A DNA stretch of 64,000 bases from Aeoliella sp052161615 (lineage in GTDB: Bacteria; Planctomycetota; Planctomycetia; Pirellulales; Lacipirellulaceae): NCBI RefSeq assembly GCF_052161615.1, contig NZ_CP197417.1:620001-684000 (forward strand), in the 5' to 3' direction. The position numbers and the translations under genes were made by a program. Shown in pieces: positions 1-8,094 of this stretch (the stretch's first letter is position 1; each line of letters begins with the position of its first letter). The notes beneath the pieces are model-generated. The model was given only the letters and a program-made list of their open reading frames with translations, was not told where the DNA came from and ran no database searches.

Positions 1-208
1 CCGACGTGGCGGCCCAGGTGATGACAAGCTCAAAATCGCGACCGGCGTATCCGCGAGGCAACACGCCAACAAAGTCCATCGACTCGACCGCCGCATCGTC
101 GAAGTCGAGCACCACGGTGGCGTTACGAAGATCCAGCTGGGCAAACGCCGAACCCGGCGGCCGCCCCGCGATCGCATCGAACACGGCAAGAGTTTTAGAA
201 GTAGGCAT
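1..208 (-). CDS. Partial phage-module protein, N-terminal 69 residues
   Basis: The reading frame runs leftward from the ATG at 208 and is open to the window edge, so only the N-terminus (starts MPTSKTLAVFD) is visible. I do not recognise the family. It sits directly downstream of the major capsid gene in transcription order, where head-tail connector or tail genes usually lie, so a structural or connector role is an inference from position only. A dispersed repeat begins 7 nt upstream of the start codon and no clear Shine-Dalgarno sequence is visible. Confidence 0.6.
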   Translation of the reverse strand, partial: MPTSKTLAVFDAIAGRPPGSAFAQLDLRNATVVLDFDDAAVESMDFVGVLPRGYAGRDFELVITWAATS

Positions 209-214
209 GAGAGT

Positions 215-448
215 GAATGTCCAATGACGAATGACGAATGACCAAAAAACGGCGAGCGGGGCCCGTAAGGGCCGTGGTCGTGTTGTAGTTGCGTGAGTAG
301 GTGAGTAAGTGAGTAAGTGAGTCAGTGAGGGAGCCGGCCCCTATGTCATCCTGAGGGAGCCCTAGCGACTGAAGGATCTCGTTTGCCATTTTTTCGGCGT
401 GTTCAGGGGCGAGATTCTTCGGTCGCAGGACTCCCTTCAGAATGACAT
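215..448 (-). repeat. Composite repeat spacer: C block, K palindrome, octamer repeat, B element
   Basis: The spacer between the capsid gene and the next gene is almost wholly repeats. From the start codon at 208 outward they are a block related to 'CATTGGTCATT' (215-250), a palindrome around GGGCCCGTAAGGGCC (251-284), four to five octamers GTGAGTAR (293-329; ACTCACYT in the mRNA sense) and an element with imperfect inverted ends TGTCATCCTGAGGGAG...CTTCAGAATGACA (344-448). The same order recurs in the other spacers of the phage module. Confidence 0.85.
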
Positions 449-475
449 GACGCTGCACCTAGCGATGATCTCGAA

Positions 476-1633
476 CTACCCAGTGCACTTCACGACGTAC
501 CGCGGATCGATCACCGCGGCGGCACCTCGTTCACTTGCTTTGAAGCGGAGCACGATGTCGCTGGTGAACTCGGCTTCGCTCCCGCGCGGGGCCTGGGTGA
601 CGGTGATGGGCCAGTTCTCCATGTAGGCAAACGCTTTGCGGAAGTCGCCCAGGAACCACCACTTCTTCGCGTCCCCCGCCGCAACGCCCGATGCCACGAC
701 ACGGCGGTAGGCCAGACGGCTCTCGGCCACCGTGTAGTTGCCCAGCGGATTCGCGGCGACCGTGGACGTATTCGCGTCGGTGCCGGTGTAGTGAATCTCC
801 GCGGCGTTGAACACGCGGTGCGCGGCGTGGCGATACGCAGGCATCACCAGCACGCTGGTCGCGCCAAGCATCACCGGCTCGCCCGTGTTGGGGTCGAGGA
901 TGTCGGCCAGCAGCTGCTCGGCGGCATCGACGTTCTCCCAATCCACCAGCTCGTTGCTGGCGAGCTCGTTGACCCACGGCGTGCTCGACTGGTACGTGTT
1001 GTAACTGGTGCCACGCCACTTGTAGTTGTTCGTGACGCCAATCACCAAATCGAGCAGCCGCTTCTCTTTGTTGAGGCCGAGCAGCTCACCCACTTCGCTC
1101 GCGCGACGCAGCACCAGGTTCGTGCGATCGAAGAAAATCGCTTCCTTAGTCACCGGCACGATGAAGCCCCGCTTGGTGGTCGCGGGAGTTTCGATGTAGT
1201 CCTCGCCAAAGCCGAGATGCGGATAAGGCATGCCCGGCGCGACGGCCATGTCGGTGTCGGCCAGCTTGCCCGCCCCAGGGATTTTCTCGCCATCGAGCCG
1301 CGTGGGAATGGTGCTCACCAGCTTCGACACGACAAACGCGCTTTGCTGATAGGCATCGAGAATCTTCGAGTAAATCACCTGCCCAGCGACGTTCTGAAAC
1401 GCCGAGAGATCGACGCCATCCGCCGCTTCGAGCACCGTCGAGCCACCGCTCCGCGGATCGAGCAGCCGCACCCACTCGCCCCCGTCGGGCACGAGCGCCT
1501 CGGCCAGATCGCGGAGGCTAAAATCGTCCGGCGCGAGATGCCGCTCGCGCAGCGCTTCGCTTAAATGCTCGACCGTTTTCTGCGGCCCATCGAGCTGATA
1601 CCGCCGCTTGAGTTCACGATATTGAATCGACAT
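476..1633 (-). CDS. Phage major capsid protein
   Basis: This 385-aa protein is the likely HK97-fold major capsid subunit. The sequence has the composition and layout of phage head subunits: a short helical N-terminal region, then a long mixed alpha/beta body with phrases such as YIETPATTKRGFIVPVTKEA and a C-terminal Arg/Lys-rich end. Position is the stronger evidence: it follows terminase, portal, a prohead-protease-like protein and a small decoration-like protein in the classic head-gene order. The ATG at 1633 has AAGGAA 8 nt upstream. The delta domain expected at the N-terminus is short or absent. Identity as capsid is inferred from context and general resemblance, since no search was run. 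Confidence 0.72.
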   Translation of the reverse strand: MSIQYRELKRRYQLDGPQKTVEHLSEALRERHLAPDDFSLRDLAEALVPDGGEWVRLLDPRSGGSTVLEAADGVDLSAFQNVAGQVIYSKILDAYQQSAFVVSKLVSTIPTRLDGEKIPGAGKLADTDMAVAPGMPYPHLGFGEDYIETPATTKRGFIVPVTKEAIFFDRTNLVLRRASEVGELLGLNKEKRLLDLVIGVTNNYKWRGTSYNTYQSSTPWVNELASNELVDWENVDAAEQLLADILDPNTGEPVMLGATSVLVMPAYRHAAHRVFNAAEIHYTGTDANTSTVAANPLGNYTVAESRLAYRRVVASGVAAGDAKKWWFLGDFRKAFAYMENWPITVTQAPRGSEAEFTSDIVLRFKASERGAAAVIDPRYVVKCTG

Positions 1634-1683
1634 AGAAGTTCCTTGTGGAGGAGTTGGGGATAAGAGTTGGAAGTTGAGAGGAT

Positions 1684-1763
1684 GTAGGCCGTATCAAGCT
1701 CCGCGCCGATACGGCAAATCACGCTGAAATAGCCGGATCGGCGCTCCGCTTGATCCGGCCTAC
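1684..1763. repeat. REP/BIME-like inverted pair (family REP1)
   Basis: Two palindromic arms face each other. Each begins at its outer end with GTAGGCC and contains a hairpin (GCCGGATC...GATCCGGC in one arm, GCCGTATC...GATACGGC in the other). A GTAG head followed by an imperfect hairpin is the layout of REP elements, and two opposed copies make a BIME-like unit. Further copies lie at 2404-2716 (interrupted) and 3833-3912. Confidence 0.85.
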
Positions 1764-1771
1764 CAACCCTG

Positions 1772-1890
1772 TGTCATCCTGAGGGAGCCTAAGCGACTGA
1801 AGGATCTCCTTCGCCATTTGCAGAGGCTTACTCAGGGACGAGATTCTTCGGGTCGCATCCGCATTTGAGGAAAGGGCCCTCAGAATGACA
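1772..1890. repeat. B-type dispersed element with inverted ends
   Basis: A 119-bp element begins TGTCATCCTGAGGGAG, carries GAAGGATCTC and GAGATTCTTC in its interior, and ends CCCTCAGAATGACA, so its termini are imperfect inverted repeats. Full-length relatives lie at 344-448, 8704-8810, 11503-11608, 14274-14378, 41400-41504 and 45402-45530, and half copies elsewhere. It encodes nothing. It is a short non-autonomous repeat of MITE-like layout. Confidence 0.85.
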
Positions 1891-1906
1891 AAGGGACAGC
1901 AAGGTC

Positions 1907-2380
1907 TTACGCCGCCGCTTGCGGGCCGCCTTTCATCACCGTGCTGATGATGTCGACGTACACGCTCGTCGCCGCGGGGTTCACGCGCTTCGCACAGCGG
2001 CCGATCGCCAGGTTGTGCGCTGCGACGGCGACCACCTTCTGATTTTCGAGCGCCGAGCCCGCACCGTTTTCGACCGGGCCGACGAGCGCACCGACTTCGA
2101 ACGTGGCCGAGCCGCAGCCGAACTCGAACACGCCGGACGTGGCGACTCGAATTGGCGCCGTGTCGCCACTCGCCGAAGCCTGCATCGCCACGCCCGCGAA
2201 CTTGTCGTGAAAGGCCTCCTGATTGCCTGTAAGCGACGCAGCATCGGCCTGCGCTCCTGCCGGCTTCGCGTCGTCGGTGTCGAGGTACACGAGATCGCCG
2301 ATCTCGACGACCGTCGCACTATCCACCGGCAACATCACCGGGCTCGTGTCGCCATAACGCCATCGCATCTGATTCGCCAT
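1907..2380 (-). CDS. Small phage head protein, decoration/DUF2190-like
   Basis: This 157-aa protein lies just upstream of the capsid gene in transcription order. It is beta-rich, with many Val/Gly/Ala-rich strands (VEIGDLVYLDTDD, DKFAGVAMQASASG, GVFEFGCG), and has no membrane segment. This pattern resembles DUF2190-type or capsid-stabilising proteins encoded beside major capsid genes, and I infer that role from size, position and composition. The ATG at 2380 has a good AAGGAG ribosome-binding site 9 nt upstream. A host protein with an unrelated beta-barrel is less likely in this setting. Confidence 0.6.
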   Translation of the reverse strand: MANQMRWRYGDTSPVMLPVDSATVVEIGDLVYLDTDDAKPAGAQADAASLTGNQEAFHDKFAGVAMQASASGDTAPIRVATSGVFEFGCGSATFEVGALVGPVENGAGSALENQKVVAVAAHNLAIGRCAKRVNPAATSVYVDIISTVMKGGPQAAA

Positions 2381-2403
2381 TGAAAAGTCTCCTTAAGTGG
2401 CAA

Positions 2404-2716
2404 GTACGCCGCATCAAGCTCCGCGCCGATACGGCAGGAAAAGGTGAGTTGATTGAGAATGCCCAGTCGTCGTGAGAGGGCCCTCCCCGGTGTCATTCCG
2501 ACGGGAGTTCGACGACCGAGGAATCTGGCATGCAGTAAAAAGTGCTTGGTCACTTCGGGTGGTCGAACGAGAGACTCCCCGACGTGGGTAAACGGCTCGG
2601 TTGGGCAAAGTAGATTCCTCAGTCGCTTCACTCCTGTCGGAATGACACCAAATGGTGAGTTACTGGTTGATCGCAGCGTGAAGCGCCGGATCGGCGCTCC
2701 GCTTGATCCGGCCTAC
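2404..2716. repeat. REP1 pair interrupted by a B-type element
   Basis: This covers nearly the whole 332-bp spacer 2381-2712. The left REP1 arm (2404-2436) and the right arm (2684-2716) are separated by about 247 bp that include a diverged B-type element (2491-2647; ends TGTCATTCCGACGGGAG and CTGTCGGAATGACA). At the intact locus 1684-1763 the two arms are only about 14 nt apart, so the layout reads as a nested insertion. The GTAG head of the right arm, on the minus strand, supplies the TAG stop codon of the neighbouring protease-like gene. Confidence 0.8.
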
Positions 2717-3591
2717 TTGCGTAGCGACGCGGCGAACTCTTTCGCCGATTCACTACGTGACTCGAGGTCGCTGGTTGCCCAGCGCTGTTCGCGCGAGGTC
2801 ACCACGTTTGGGCGATTCGCGAATCCCGTGACGAGCGCGGCACGATCGGCCACCAGGGCTTCGAGCACTTCGTCGCAGGACGCAACGAGCAACTGGTCGA
2901 CGAACGCCGGCGTGGTCACTCGCTCGGCCTCAGCAGTGCCTGGAAGTGGCAAACCATTCTCGGCGAGCAACTCGCCGATGCGGATGCGCCGCTTGGCGAG
3001 CGCGAGTTGCTCCGCCAGCGGGCGCTCGATCGCCTCGATCAGATCGGGTCGTTCGATGGCGAGCTGCTCGAGCGACAACGATTCGAACAATAGGGCATTG
3101 GGCTCCGTTTGTTCGAACAGCCCGCGCGTGGTCGCCGGATCGGCCACCAGGTCGACGCTCTCGACCCGAGTGATTGCTTCGACCACGGTGGTCTCGCCAT
3201 CTCGCGACGTGCGAGCGAGCACGTTGTGCGACAGGCCGACTTGCTCGGGAGCGTGCTCGGCGTCCCACGCCAGTTGCTCGGCGAGCGGATGCTTGGGGTT
3301 GTAGTGCAAGTCGGCGAACAGGCCCTCGCCCGCGCGGAACTTCACGTCGCGAATCGCACCCAGGCGATCCTGGTAATCACGCGGCGCGTGGGGCGAACCC
3401 TTGGGATGGTTCACGTTCACCTTCGAACCCTCGTACAAGCTGGTTGCATCGGCGAGCGCCGCTTCGCGATAGGTCCGGCCGTTACGCGAAGTAAGCCCCA
3501 GCAGCTTCACGCCACGGAGCACACCCCGCTCGGCATCCACACGGAGGGACTGGTTGCGAGAGTCGACAAATTCTTGGAGTTGTTGTTGCAT
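2713..3591 (-). CDS. Phage prohead-protease-like protein
   Basis: This 292-aa protein probably matures or scaffolds the prohead. The N-terminal half carries DFG-free, beta-rich text typical of prohead peptidases (RGVLRGVKLLGLTSRNGR, then VNVNHPKGSPHAPRDYQDRLG) with a central VGLSHNVLA segment whose Ser-His pair could be catalytic. The C-terminal third is helical and charged, as in protease-scaffold fusions. I chose the ATG at 3591 because the frame farther upstream runs into palindromic repeats. Its TAG stop lies in the GTAG head of a REP1 arm. Position between portal and capsid genes agrees with the call, but the active site is not assigned with certainty. Confidence 0.62.
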   Translation of the reverse strand: MQQQLQEFVDSRNQSLRVDAERGVLRGVKLLGLTSRNGRTYREAALADATSLYEGSKVNVNHPKGSPHAPRDYQDRLGAIRDVKFRAGEGLFADLHYNPKHPLAEQLAWDAEHAPEQVGLSHNVLARTSRDGETTVVEAITRVESVDLVADPATTRGLFEQTEPNALLFESLSLEQLAIERPDLIEAIERPLAEQLALAKRRIRIGELLAENGLPLPGTAEAERVTTPAFVDQLLVASCDEVLEALVADRAALVTGFANRPNVVTSREQRWATSDLESRSESAKEFAASLRK

Positions 3592-3627
3592 TGGAGTTGG
3601 GAGTTGGGGGTTGGAAGTTGGGACAAC

Positions 3628-3706
3628 TCGTTTAACGCCCAGCCGCAGGCGCCGGCTTACGTGAAGTGCCGCAGTTAGCCGGCGCCTGCGGCTGGGCGTT
3701 AAACGA
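3628..3706. repeat. Perfect 30-bp inverted repeat with 19-nt loop
   Basis: Arms 3628-3657 and 3677-3706 are exact reverse complements, beginning TCGTTTAACGCCC and centred on GCCGCAGGCGCCGGC. Each arm is itself GC-rich and partly self-complementary, so this is probably another paired REP-like element, not a terminator: no T tract follows on either strand. Confidence 0.85.
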
Positions 3707-3714
3707 AGTGCAAA

Positions 3715-3762
3715 CAAAAAAAGCCCACCTCGGGGCGCACGCTTGCGCTCAAAGGTGGGCTC
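3715..3762 (-). terminator. Rho-independent terminator, leftward
   Basis: On the minus strand AGCCCACCT pairs with AGGTGGGCT around a loop that itself contains GCGC...GCGC, followed by seven T residues. It would end transcripts coming from the 61-aa gene and portal side before the protease-like gene. The layout just upstream resembles that of the candidate small RNA at 15,314-15,425. Confidence 0.65.
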
Positions 3763-3832
3763 GATGCGATACCAAGCCCTTAGTGGGCGTGGCTCGATGC
3801 GATACCGGGTTAGTTGGGTGGAATTGAGAGAT

Positions 3833-3912
3833 GCAGGCCGTATCAAGCTCCGCGCCGATACGGCAGATGACGCGTTAATTGCCGGATCGGCGCTCCGCTT
3901 GATCCGGCCTAC
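3833..3912. repeat. REP1 BIME-like pair
   Basis: Third copy of the REP1 inverted pair, with GCAGGCC in place of the GTAGGCC head on the left and an intact GATCCGGCCTAC on the right. It ends 9 bp before the stop of the 61-aa gene. Confidence 0.8.
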
Positions 3913-3921
3913 AGGCGATGG

Positions 3922-4107
3922 CTACTTCACCATCTTCTCGACGTTGATTTTCAAATGCTGGATGGCTCCGTCTTGCACCGACAGCGTGATGCCGGCGGTG
4001 CCGTGGAAGCCTCGAGCGGAGGCGCTAGCGAGCAGTTTGGCGAACTCCTGCTGCGCCAATTGGGCCTTGTTGGGCCGGGTCAAAGGGTTCCGTGTTGCAG
4101 TTGTCAT
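3922..4107 (-). CDS. Small phage-module protein, 61 aa
   Basis: A short protein starts MTTATRNPLTRPNKAQ and ends INVEKMVK. It has a basic N-terminus, a central helix (AQQEFAKLLASASARG) and a C-terminal beta-like segment (GTAGITLSVQDGAIQHLKI). I do not recognise a family. It lies between portal and protease-like genes, so an accessory head role is possible. The start at ATG 4107 is chosen because a plausible promoter lies 20-60 nt upstream and the longer frame runs through AT-rich DNA and repeats with no initiation signal. Confidence 0.6.
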   Translation of the reverse strand: MTTATRNPLTRPNKAQLAQQEFAKLLASASARGFHGTAGITLSVQDGAIQHLKINVEKMVK

Positions 4108-4600
4108 AGGTTCACCATATCCGATGCGCGAGTACTTTCTAGCCACATTTTGGAAGAATTTGAAAATAGTTCGGGGTGGAAAAATGGTCGAGAAAAATAG
4201 GGTGGAAACTGGTTTTTGTGAATGGAATGGGCAATCGTGAGGGACCGATGTTTGTGTCGCCCCGAGGGAGCGGAAAATTCCCCAGGGTAGCCCCGTCGCT
4301 CGTGTAACTCGCGGCGTGACAACCCTGGGCTGACATACGTAATCCCTTCGGGATAGGCGGTCCGTTAGGTTTCTAGAATTGGTCATTGTTAATTCGCCAT
4401 TGGTCATTCGCTCCAAAAAGCCCCCACCCGAACCCTCCCCCGCAGGCGTCGTTGCGATTCGAGTGTCGTGAGGTGGCAACGCTTCTCGCGCAACGACTTG
4501 GGGGAGGGGACTGAAGTTGGGGCCTTCCCTAACCCGGCATAAATGCCGGGCCTATAGTTGATCTGCAACATGGCACTTACTCACCTACTCACCTACTCAC
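4108..4600. other. Spacer of 493 bp without a gene
   Basis: It contains an unusually AT-rich stretch (about 4130-4215) with a candidate promoter, a segment CCCCAGGGTAG...CCCTGGG-type near 4260-4330, a 'CATTGGTCATT' C block (4379-4410), a GC-rich G-type element (4420-4554) and octamer repeats (4579-4610) that run into the 3' end of the portal gene. I see no coding sequence. Confidence 0.75.
4136..4164 (-). promoter_or_regulatory. Candidate sigma70-type promoter for the 61-aa gene
   Basis: On the minus strand TTCAAA (4159-4164) and TAGAAA (4136-4141) are separated by exactly 17 nt, each matching four of six consensus bases. The predicted start would leave a leader of about 22 nt before the ATG at 4107. 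The sequence GAACTATTTTC overlaps the -35 region and recurs upstream of the small-RNA promoter near 15,482-15,492. Confidence 0.4.
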
Positions 4601-4610
4601 TTACTCACCT
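4379..4610 (+). repeat. Inverted composite spacer block (C, G, octamers)
   Basis: The block holds a C block (4379-4410), a G-type element ending in the palindrome CCCGGCATAAATGCCGGG (4420-4554) and four ACTCACYT octamers (4579-4610). Read from the right it has the order octamer-G-C, the same as the block 5951-6326 but in the opposite orientation. The octamers reach into the portal gene and provide its TAA stop (4601-4603). Confidence 0.8.
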
Positions 4611-5938
4611 CCTACGCCATGCACCGCGAGGTTCTTCTGCTCCTGGTCGTAATCGAGACCTAGCCGCCGGGTCCAGGTTTGCGGTGAGACGATGCCGCGT
4701 TGGTGGGCGAGGTCCATCACGCGGGCATCGCGCAGGGCGTCACGTGGGGCGAGCGAGGGGGGCGTGATCTGGATTTCGATCAGCTCGCGGACGTTCGTGG
4801 GCAGCACGCCTGCGCGGGCCGCGTGCTCGACCACGCGCCACATCACCTCGCGATCGTCGCGGGCCATGGTCGATTGCAAGCGTTCGAACATTCGAACCGC
4901 GGGGCCTTCGGCGACCATTGTCGAGGCGTAGTTGGCGTTCGAGGCGTCGCTCGTGAACATGAACTCGGGCATAACGAGCCGTGCGGCGATGGCTCGCAGT
5001 TCGGCTTGCAGGATCGTTACGAACGCCGAAGCGTCGACGCCGGTTGCGGGGAAGTCGTACTCGACGTGCGACGGCGCGTCGAGAATCGTCCCCGGCCCGT
5101 ACTGCGTCAGGTGTTCGATGCGGCCATTGGGTTTGGTCGCGGTGACGTCGGCCCCGCTGGCGACGAACTGCTCGACGCCGGTGCGGCTCGTGGTTCGATG
5201 CTTGCGAATCAGGGCGATCGCCGATTGGATCTCAGCCACCACGCTCATGTTTCTCAGCAGCTTTTCCGCGCGGCGAAGGTTCTTCCGCACCGGCGTGTAG
5301 AGAGGCAGGCCGCGTTTCACGTTGCGATCGACGTTCGCGCGACGATGCTGCACGTCGCTCGCGGGGACGAGCTGGCCGTCGACGTAGTAACCACGCACGC
5401 TCTCAACGTCGCCCGCGTCGACCAAAATGCCCATCGTCGCCGCGGGGTTGTCGCGCTGGCGGTCGGGGGTGACCACGTCGTCGGGTTCGATGAAACGGAC
5501 GAGCGTCTTGCCACGCTCGATGGCGAAAAGGCGCAGGAACGCCTCGCCATCGCGGTCCATTCGCCGAACGATCTCCTGCTGGCGACTGTGCCAATCGCTG
5601 GCGGCGAGGAACTCGTCGAGCACCCGCTGCACGTCGCTGGCCAGGCTGTCGGGCGCCGCGGTGTGCTTACGAACCACGGCCTGGTACGCGTGCCCGCTAC
5701 CGACGATGTAGCTGATGCGGTTCTCGACGCCGTTGATGGCGAACTCGTTAGAAAACTGTAGCTGCCGACACTGCTGGCGAATATCCGCAAGCCGCTCGGC
5801 CGCCACCGGCGAGTTCCAGGCATCGGTGGTCACGTCGTTCCAAAGCGCGCCGTCGTCGCCGATGAGCGCTTCGCGGGGATCGACGAAGTCGGAGAGGAGG
5901 AGTTCGAAAGCTTCGTGGAGTTGTTGGAGTGGGGTCAT
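4601..5938 (-). CDS. Phage portal protein
   Basis: This 445-aa protein is the likely portal, the dodecameric ring at the capsid vertex through which DNA is packaged. Portal-like features are the N-terminal FAINGVENRISYIVGSG region, the segment FIEPDDVVTP, a long central helix with RRAEKLLRNM, and the C-terminal pattern EIQITPPSLAPRD...GIVSPQTWTRRLGLDYDQE, common to SPP1/HK97-type portals. It follows the large terminase gene. The TAA stop lies inside the octamer repeat, so the last residues (VHGVGGE) may come from a repeat insertion that trimmed the original tail. Octamers also begin 13 nt upstream of the start. Confidence 0.75.
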   Translation of the reverse strand: MTPLQQLHEAFELLLSDFVDPREALIGDDGALWNDVTTDAWNSPVAAERLADIRQQCRQLQFSNEFAINGVENRISYIVGSGHAYQAVVRKHTAAPDSLASDVQRVLDEFLAASDWHSRQQEIVRRMDRDGEAFLRLFAIERGKTLVRFIEPDDVVTPDRQRDNPAATMGILVDAGDVESVRGYYVDGQLVPASDVQHRRANVDRNVKRGLPLYTPVRKNLRRAEKLLRNMSVVAEIQSAIALIRKHRTTSRTGVEQFVASGADVTATKPNGRIEHLTQYGPGTILDAPSHVEYDFPATGVDASAFVTILQAELRAIAARLVMPEFMFTSDASNANYASTMVAEGPAVRMFERLQSTMARDDREVMWRVVEHAARAGVLPTNVRELIEIQITPPSLAPRDALRDARVMDLAHQRGIVSPQTWTRRLGLDYDQEQKNLAVHGVGGE

Positions 5939-5950
5939 GGAGAAGTCTGG

Positions 5951-6378
5951 GTGAGTAAGTGAGTAAGTGAGTAAGTACTAGGCCCGGCATTTATGCCGGG
6001 TTGTGGACGAAGAGATCACGCCTATCCCGAAGGGATTACGTCTGTTAGCCCAGGGCCCGAGCGAATGCTGCTACCCTGGGAATGCGATGGAGTGAGGCAA
6101 CACGTGTGAACTAGGCAAGCCCCCTCACCCTAACCCTCTCCCCCATTTCGTTCGCAATGGTGTTTACTCGATTGGATCGGACTGCGCGCGAACGAAACGG
6201 GGGAGAGGGGACTGAAGTTTGCAGCTTCCCAACCCGGCATAAATGCCGGGCCTAAGGGTGATTTGTAGCGTTCGTGCTAGCTCGCAAAACTCACATTGGT
6301 CATTGTTAATTCGTCATTGGTCATTCCCTCCATTGGCAAGCGAGATTCTTCAGTCGCCGGGGCTCCCTCAGAATGACA
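5951..6378 (-). repeat. Composite spacer block: octamers, G element, C block, half B
   Basis: This is the 454-bp spacer upstream of the portal. It holds three octamers (5951-5974), a 276-bp G-type element bounded by inverted TAGGCCCGGCATTTATG ends (5979-6254) with two internal GC-rich palindromes, a 'CATTGGTCATT' C block (6295-6326) and half a B element (6340-6378). No gene is seen. Confidence 0.85.
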
Positions 6379-6392
6379 AAGTAGGAACCGTG

Positions 6393-7958
6393 CTATCGCG
6401 TCTGCCTTAGTTCATCCGCCATTCGAAGCGCCATCTCCAGCGCATCAGGCCCGTCGTCGTGGGCGGAGCCGGGGAAGTCGTGGAGTTGGTCGACCAAGAG
6501 TCTTGTCGAGTACGAGTGGCGGTAGAACTTCAGTTTGCGTTGCGACAGGTACGGGCCTAGGCGGCGGATGCGGAGGTGTTTGTTCGTTTGGTTGTGGATC
6601 GTCGCGGGGTGGATGTCGTATCGGCCTTGGCGCTCGAACTCGGCGGTGAACTCCGCGGCGAGTAGTTCTTGCCACTGATTCGCTTCGACGCCGAACAGGT
6701 GGGGCTTGAAGCGATCGCAAATCGCCACGCCATCGGTCACCATCTGCGGCGTCGGTCGGCGGGCGAGGTCGGCTTCGACCCACAGGGTGCCCTCCGCGTC
6801 GATCGCCAGCATGACGAACGCCGAGTAGTCGCCGCGATTCGAGTCGGCACCTTTGCTGGGGTCGAGCGCCACCACGCGAATCGGCGTGTGGTCGGGCCAC
6901 TCGTCGAACCACAGGTGCTCGCCAAAGTACTCCTCGGGCCACTCGCAACCCTCGGGGTCGATCGGGGCGCCTTGCTTCTCGCGCTCGAACGCCGTCCGGC
7001 CACTCTCGACGCGCATCGCCATCAGCGTGTAAAGATCCTCGACTTCCGGCCACAGCACCTCGGCACCCAGGTCCATCGCCTTGCGGTTGGCGTGGTAGAA
7101 CGCGCGAGCGATGCGGCCCGCGTCGGGGTCGCCGGCGCGGGTGTAAAGCTGCTCCCACTCGAGCCAAAGATCGTCGCGGGTGGGCCAGGTGACGATCGCG
7201 CGGAACAATTCGCTCCGCCAGCCCGGTGTGGTTTGCAGTTGCATGGCAAGGGCGTCGCGGTGTAGGGCGGTGGCCAGGTTGATGATGTTGGTCGACGGTG
7301 TGCCCGACTTCAACAGCGCGCCATGGAACCACTCGTGCGACGACTCGCGCTGCGTGGGGCTCGACATGTGCGAGTCGTTTTGAATGTCGTCGCATACGAT
7401 CAGCGTCGGACGATACTCGCCATGCCGACGACCACGCAGCCGCTGACCGGTGCTGTAGGCTTCGATCGCGACGCCGTTCTTGAGCTCAATCGCACCGGCC
7501 TGCCACTTGCCGCCGTTGCCAGCGGCGTCGGGATACGCGGCGGTGAGTAGCGGGTTGTTCGCGAGCTCGGCCTTGACGTTCGCCAAGTGCATGTTGGCCT
7601 GCGTGATGGTGTCGGAGACGATCCAGATGTAAGGCTCCCACCCACTGACCGCCGCCCGCAGCACGTAAGCGAGCGTCGCCACGGTCGACTTCGCGCCACC
7701 ACGCGGCCCCACAATATTGAGCTTCGTGCCGCGCGAAGTGCGAAGCTGCCCCAGTTCGTCGGCGAGCCATCGGTGCATGGCCGACGGCGGCGCGGTGAAG
7801 TGCTTGGGTAAGAACGTCTGACCCCACGCGATGAGGTCGAGCGCATCGTTGCCGGTGTTCTGCTTGCTACGCAGCCGTCGGAGCGCCCGAACGAGCGCAC
7901 GACGCTGCTCGCCAAGAAATCCAAACCGGTTGGGAACGTGAGGGAGTGGGCGGATCAT
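6393..7958 (-). CDS. terL: Terminase large subunit (packaging ATPase/nuclease)
   Basis: This 521-aa protein cuts and translocates phage DNA into the prohead. Visible motifs are a Walker A GPRGGAKST at residues 84-92, a Walker B hydrophobic stretch ending in CDD (about 186-191), and an RNase H-like nuclease domain opening with VVALDPSKG (363-370) and closing with HDDGPDALEMAL near 505. The domain order and length fit TerL. It follows the small subunit by 136 bp; that gap contains degenerate repeats and a tail of low complexity. The ATG at 7958 is not preceded by a strong Shine-Dalgarno sequence. Confidence 0.9.
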   Translation of the reverse strand: MIRPLPHVPNRFGFLGEQRRALVRALRRLRSKQNTGNDALDLIAWGQTFLPKHFTAPPSAMHRWLADELGQLRTSRGTKLNIVGPRGGAKSTVATLAYVLRAAVSGWEPYIWIVSDTITQANMHLANVKAELANNPLLTAAYPDAAGNGGKWQAGAIELKNGVAIEAYSTGQRLRGRRHGEYRPTLIVCDDIQNDSHMSSPTQRESSHEWFHGALLKSGTPSTNIINLATALHRDALAMQLQTTPGWRSELFRAIVTWPTRDDLWLEWEQLYTRAGDPDAGRIARAFYHANRKAMDLGAEVLWPEVEDLYTLMAMRVESGRTAFEREKQGAPIDPEGCEWPEEYFGEHLWFDEWPDHTPIRVVALDPSKGADSNRGDYSAFVMLAIDAEGTLWVEADLARRPTPQMVTDGVAICDRFKPHLFGVEANQWQELLAAEFTAEFERQGRYDIHPATIHNQTNKHLRIRRLGPYLSQRKLKFYRHSYSTRLLVDQLHDFPGSAHDDGPDALEMALRMADELRQTR

Positions 7959-8094
7959 AAGAAAAGATGAGCTAATACCAGAGAAGAATACGGGTGGCTG
8001 GGGACGAGTTCCACGAGCCCCCAGGATGAAGAGCTTTAGCCACGGATTTGCACGGATGAAACACGGATTTGGGGAAGGGGAACACTAATCGGCG

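Larger units (their letters stand above)
3592..3921. other. Spacer of 330 bp without a gene
   Basis: The spacer between the protease-like gene and the 61-aa gene holds a perfect 30-bp inverted repeat (3628-3706), a minus-strand intrinsic terminator (3715-3762), two copies of GGTATCGCATCGAGCC on the minus strand upstream of that terminator (within about 3758-3806), and a REP1 pair (3833-3912). No open frame of credible coding quality is present. Confidence 0.8.

Noticed and set aside
195..458. Leftward 87-aa frame crossing the first spacer
   Set aside because: It is made of B, octamer and K repeats and contains the typical QSLGLPQDD translation of the B element; no independent coding signal.
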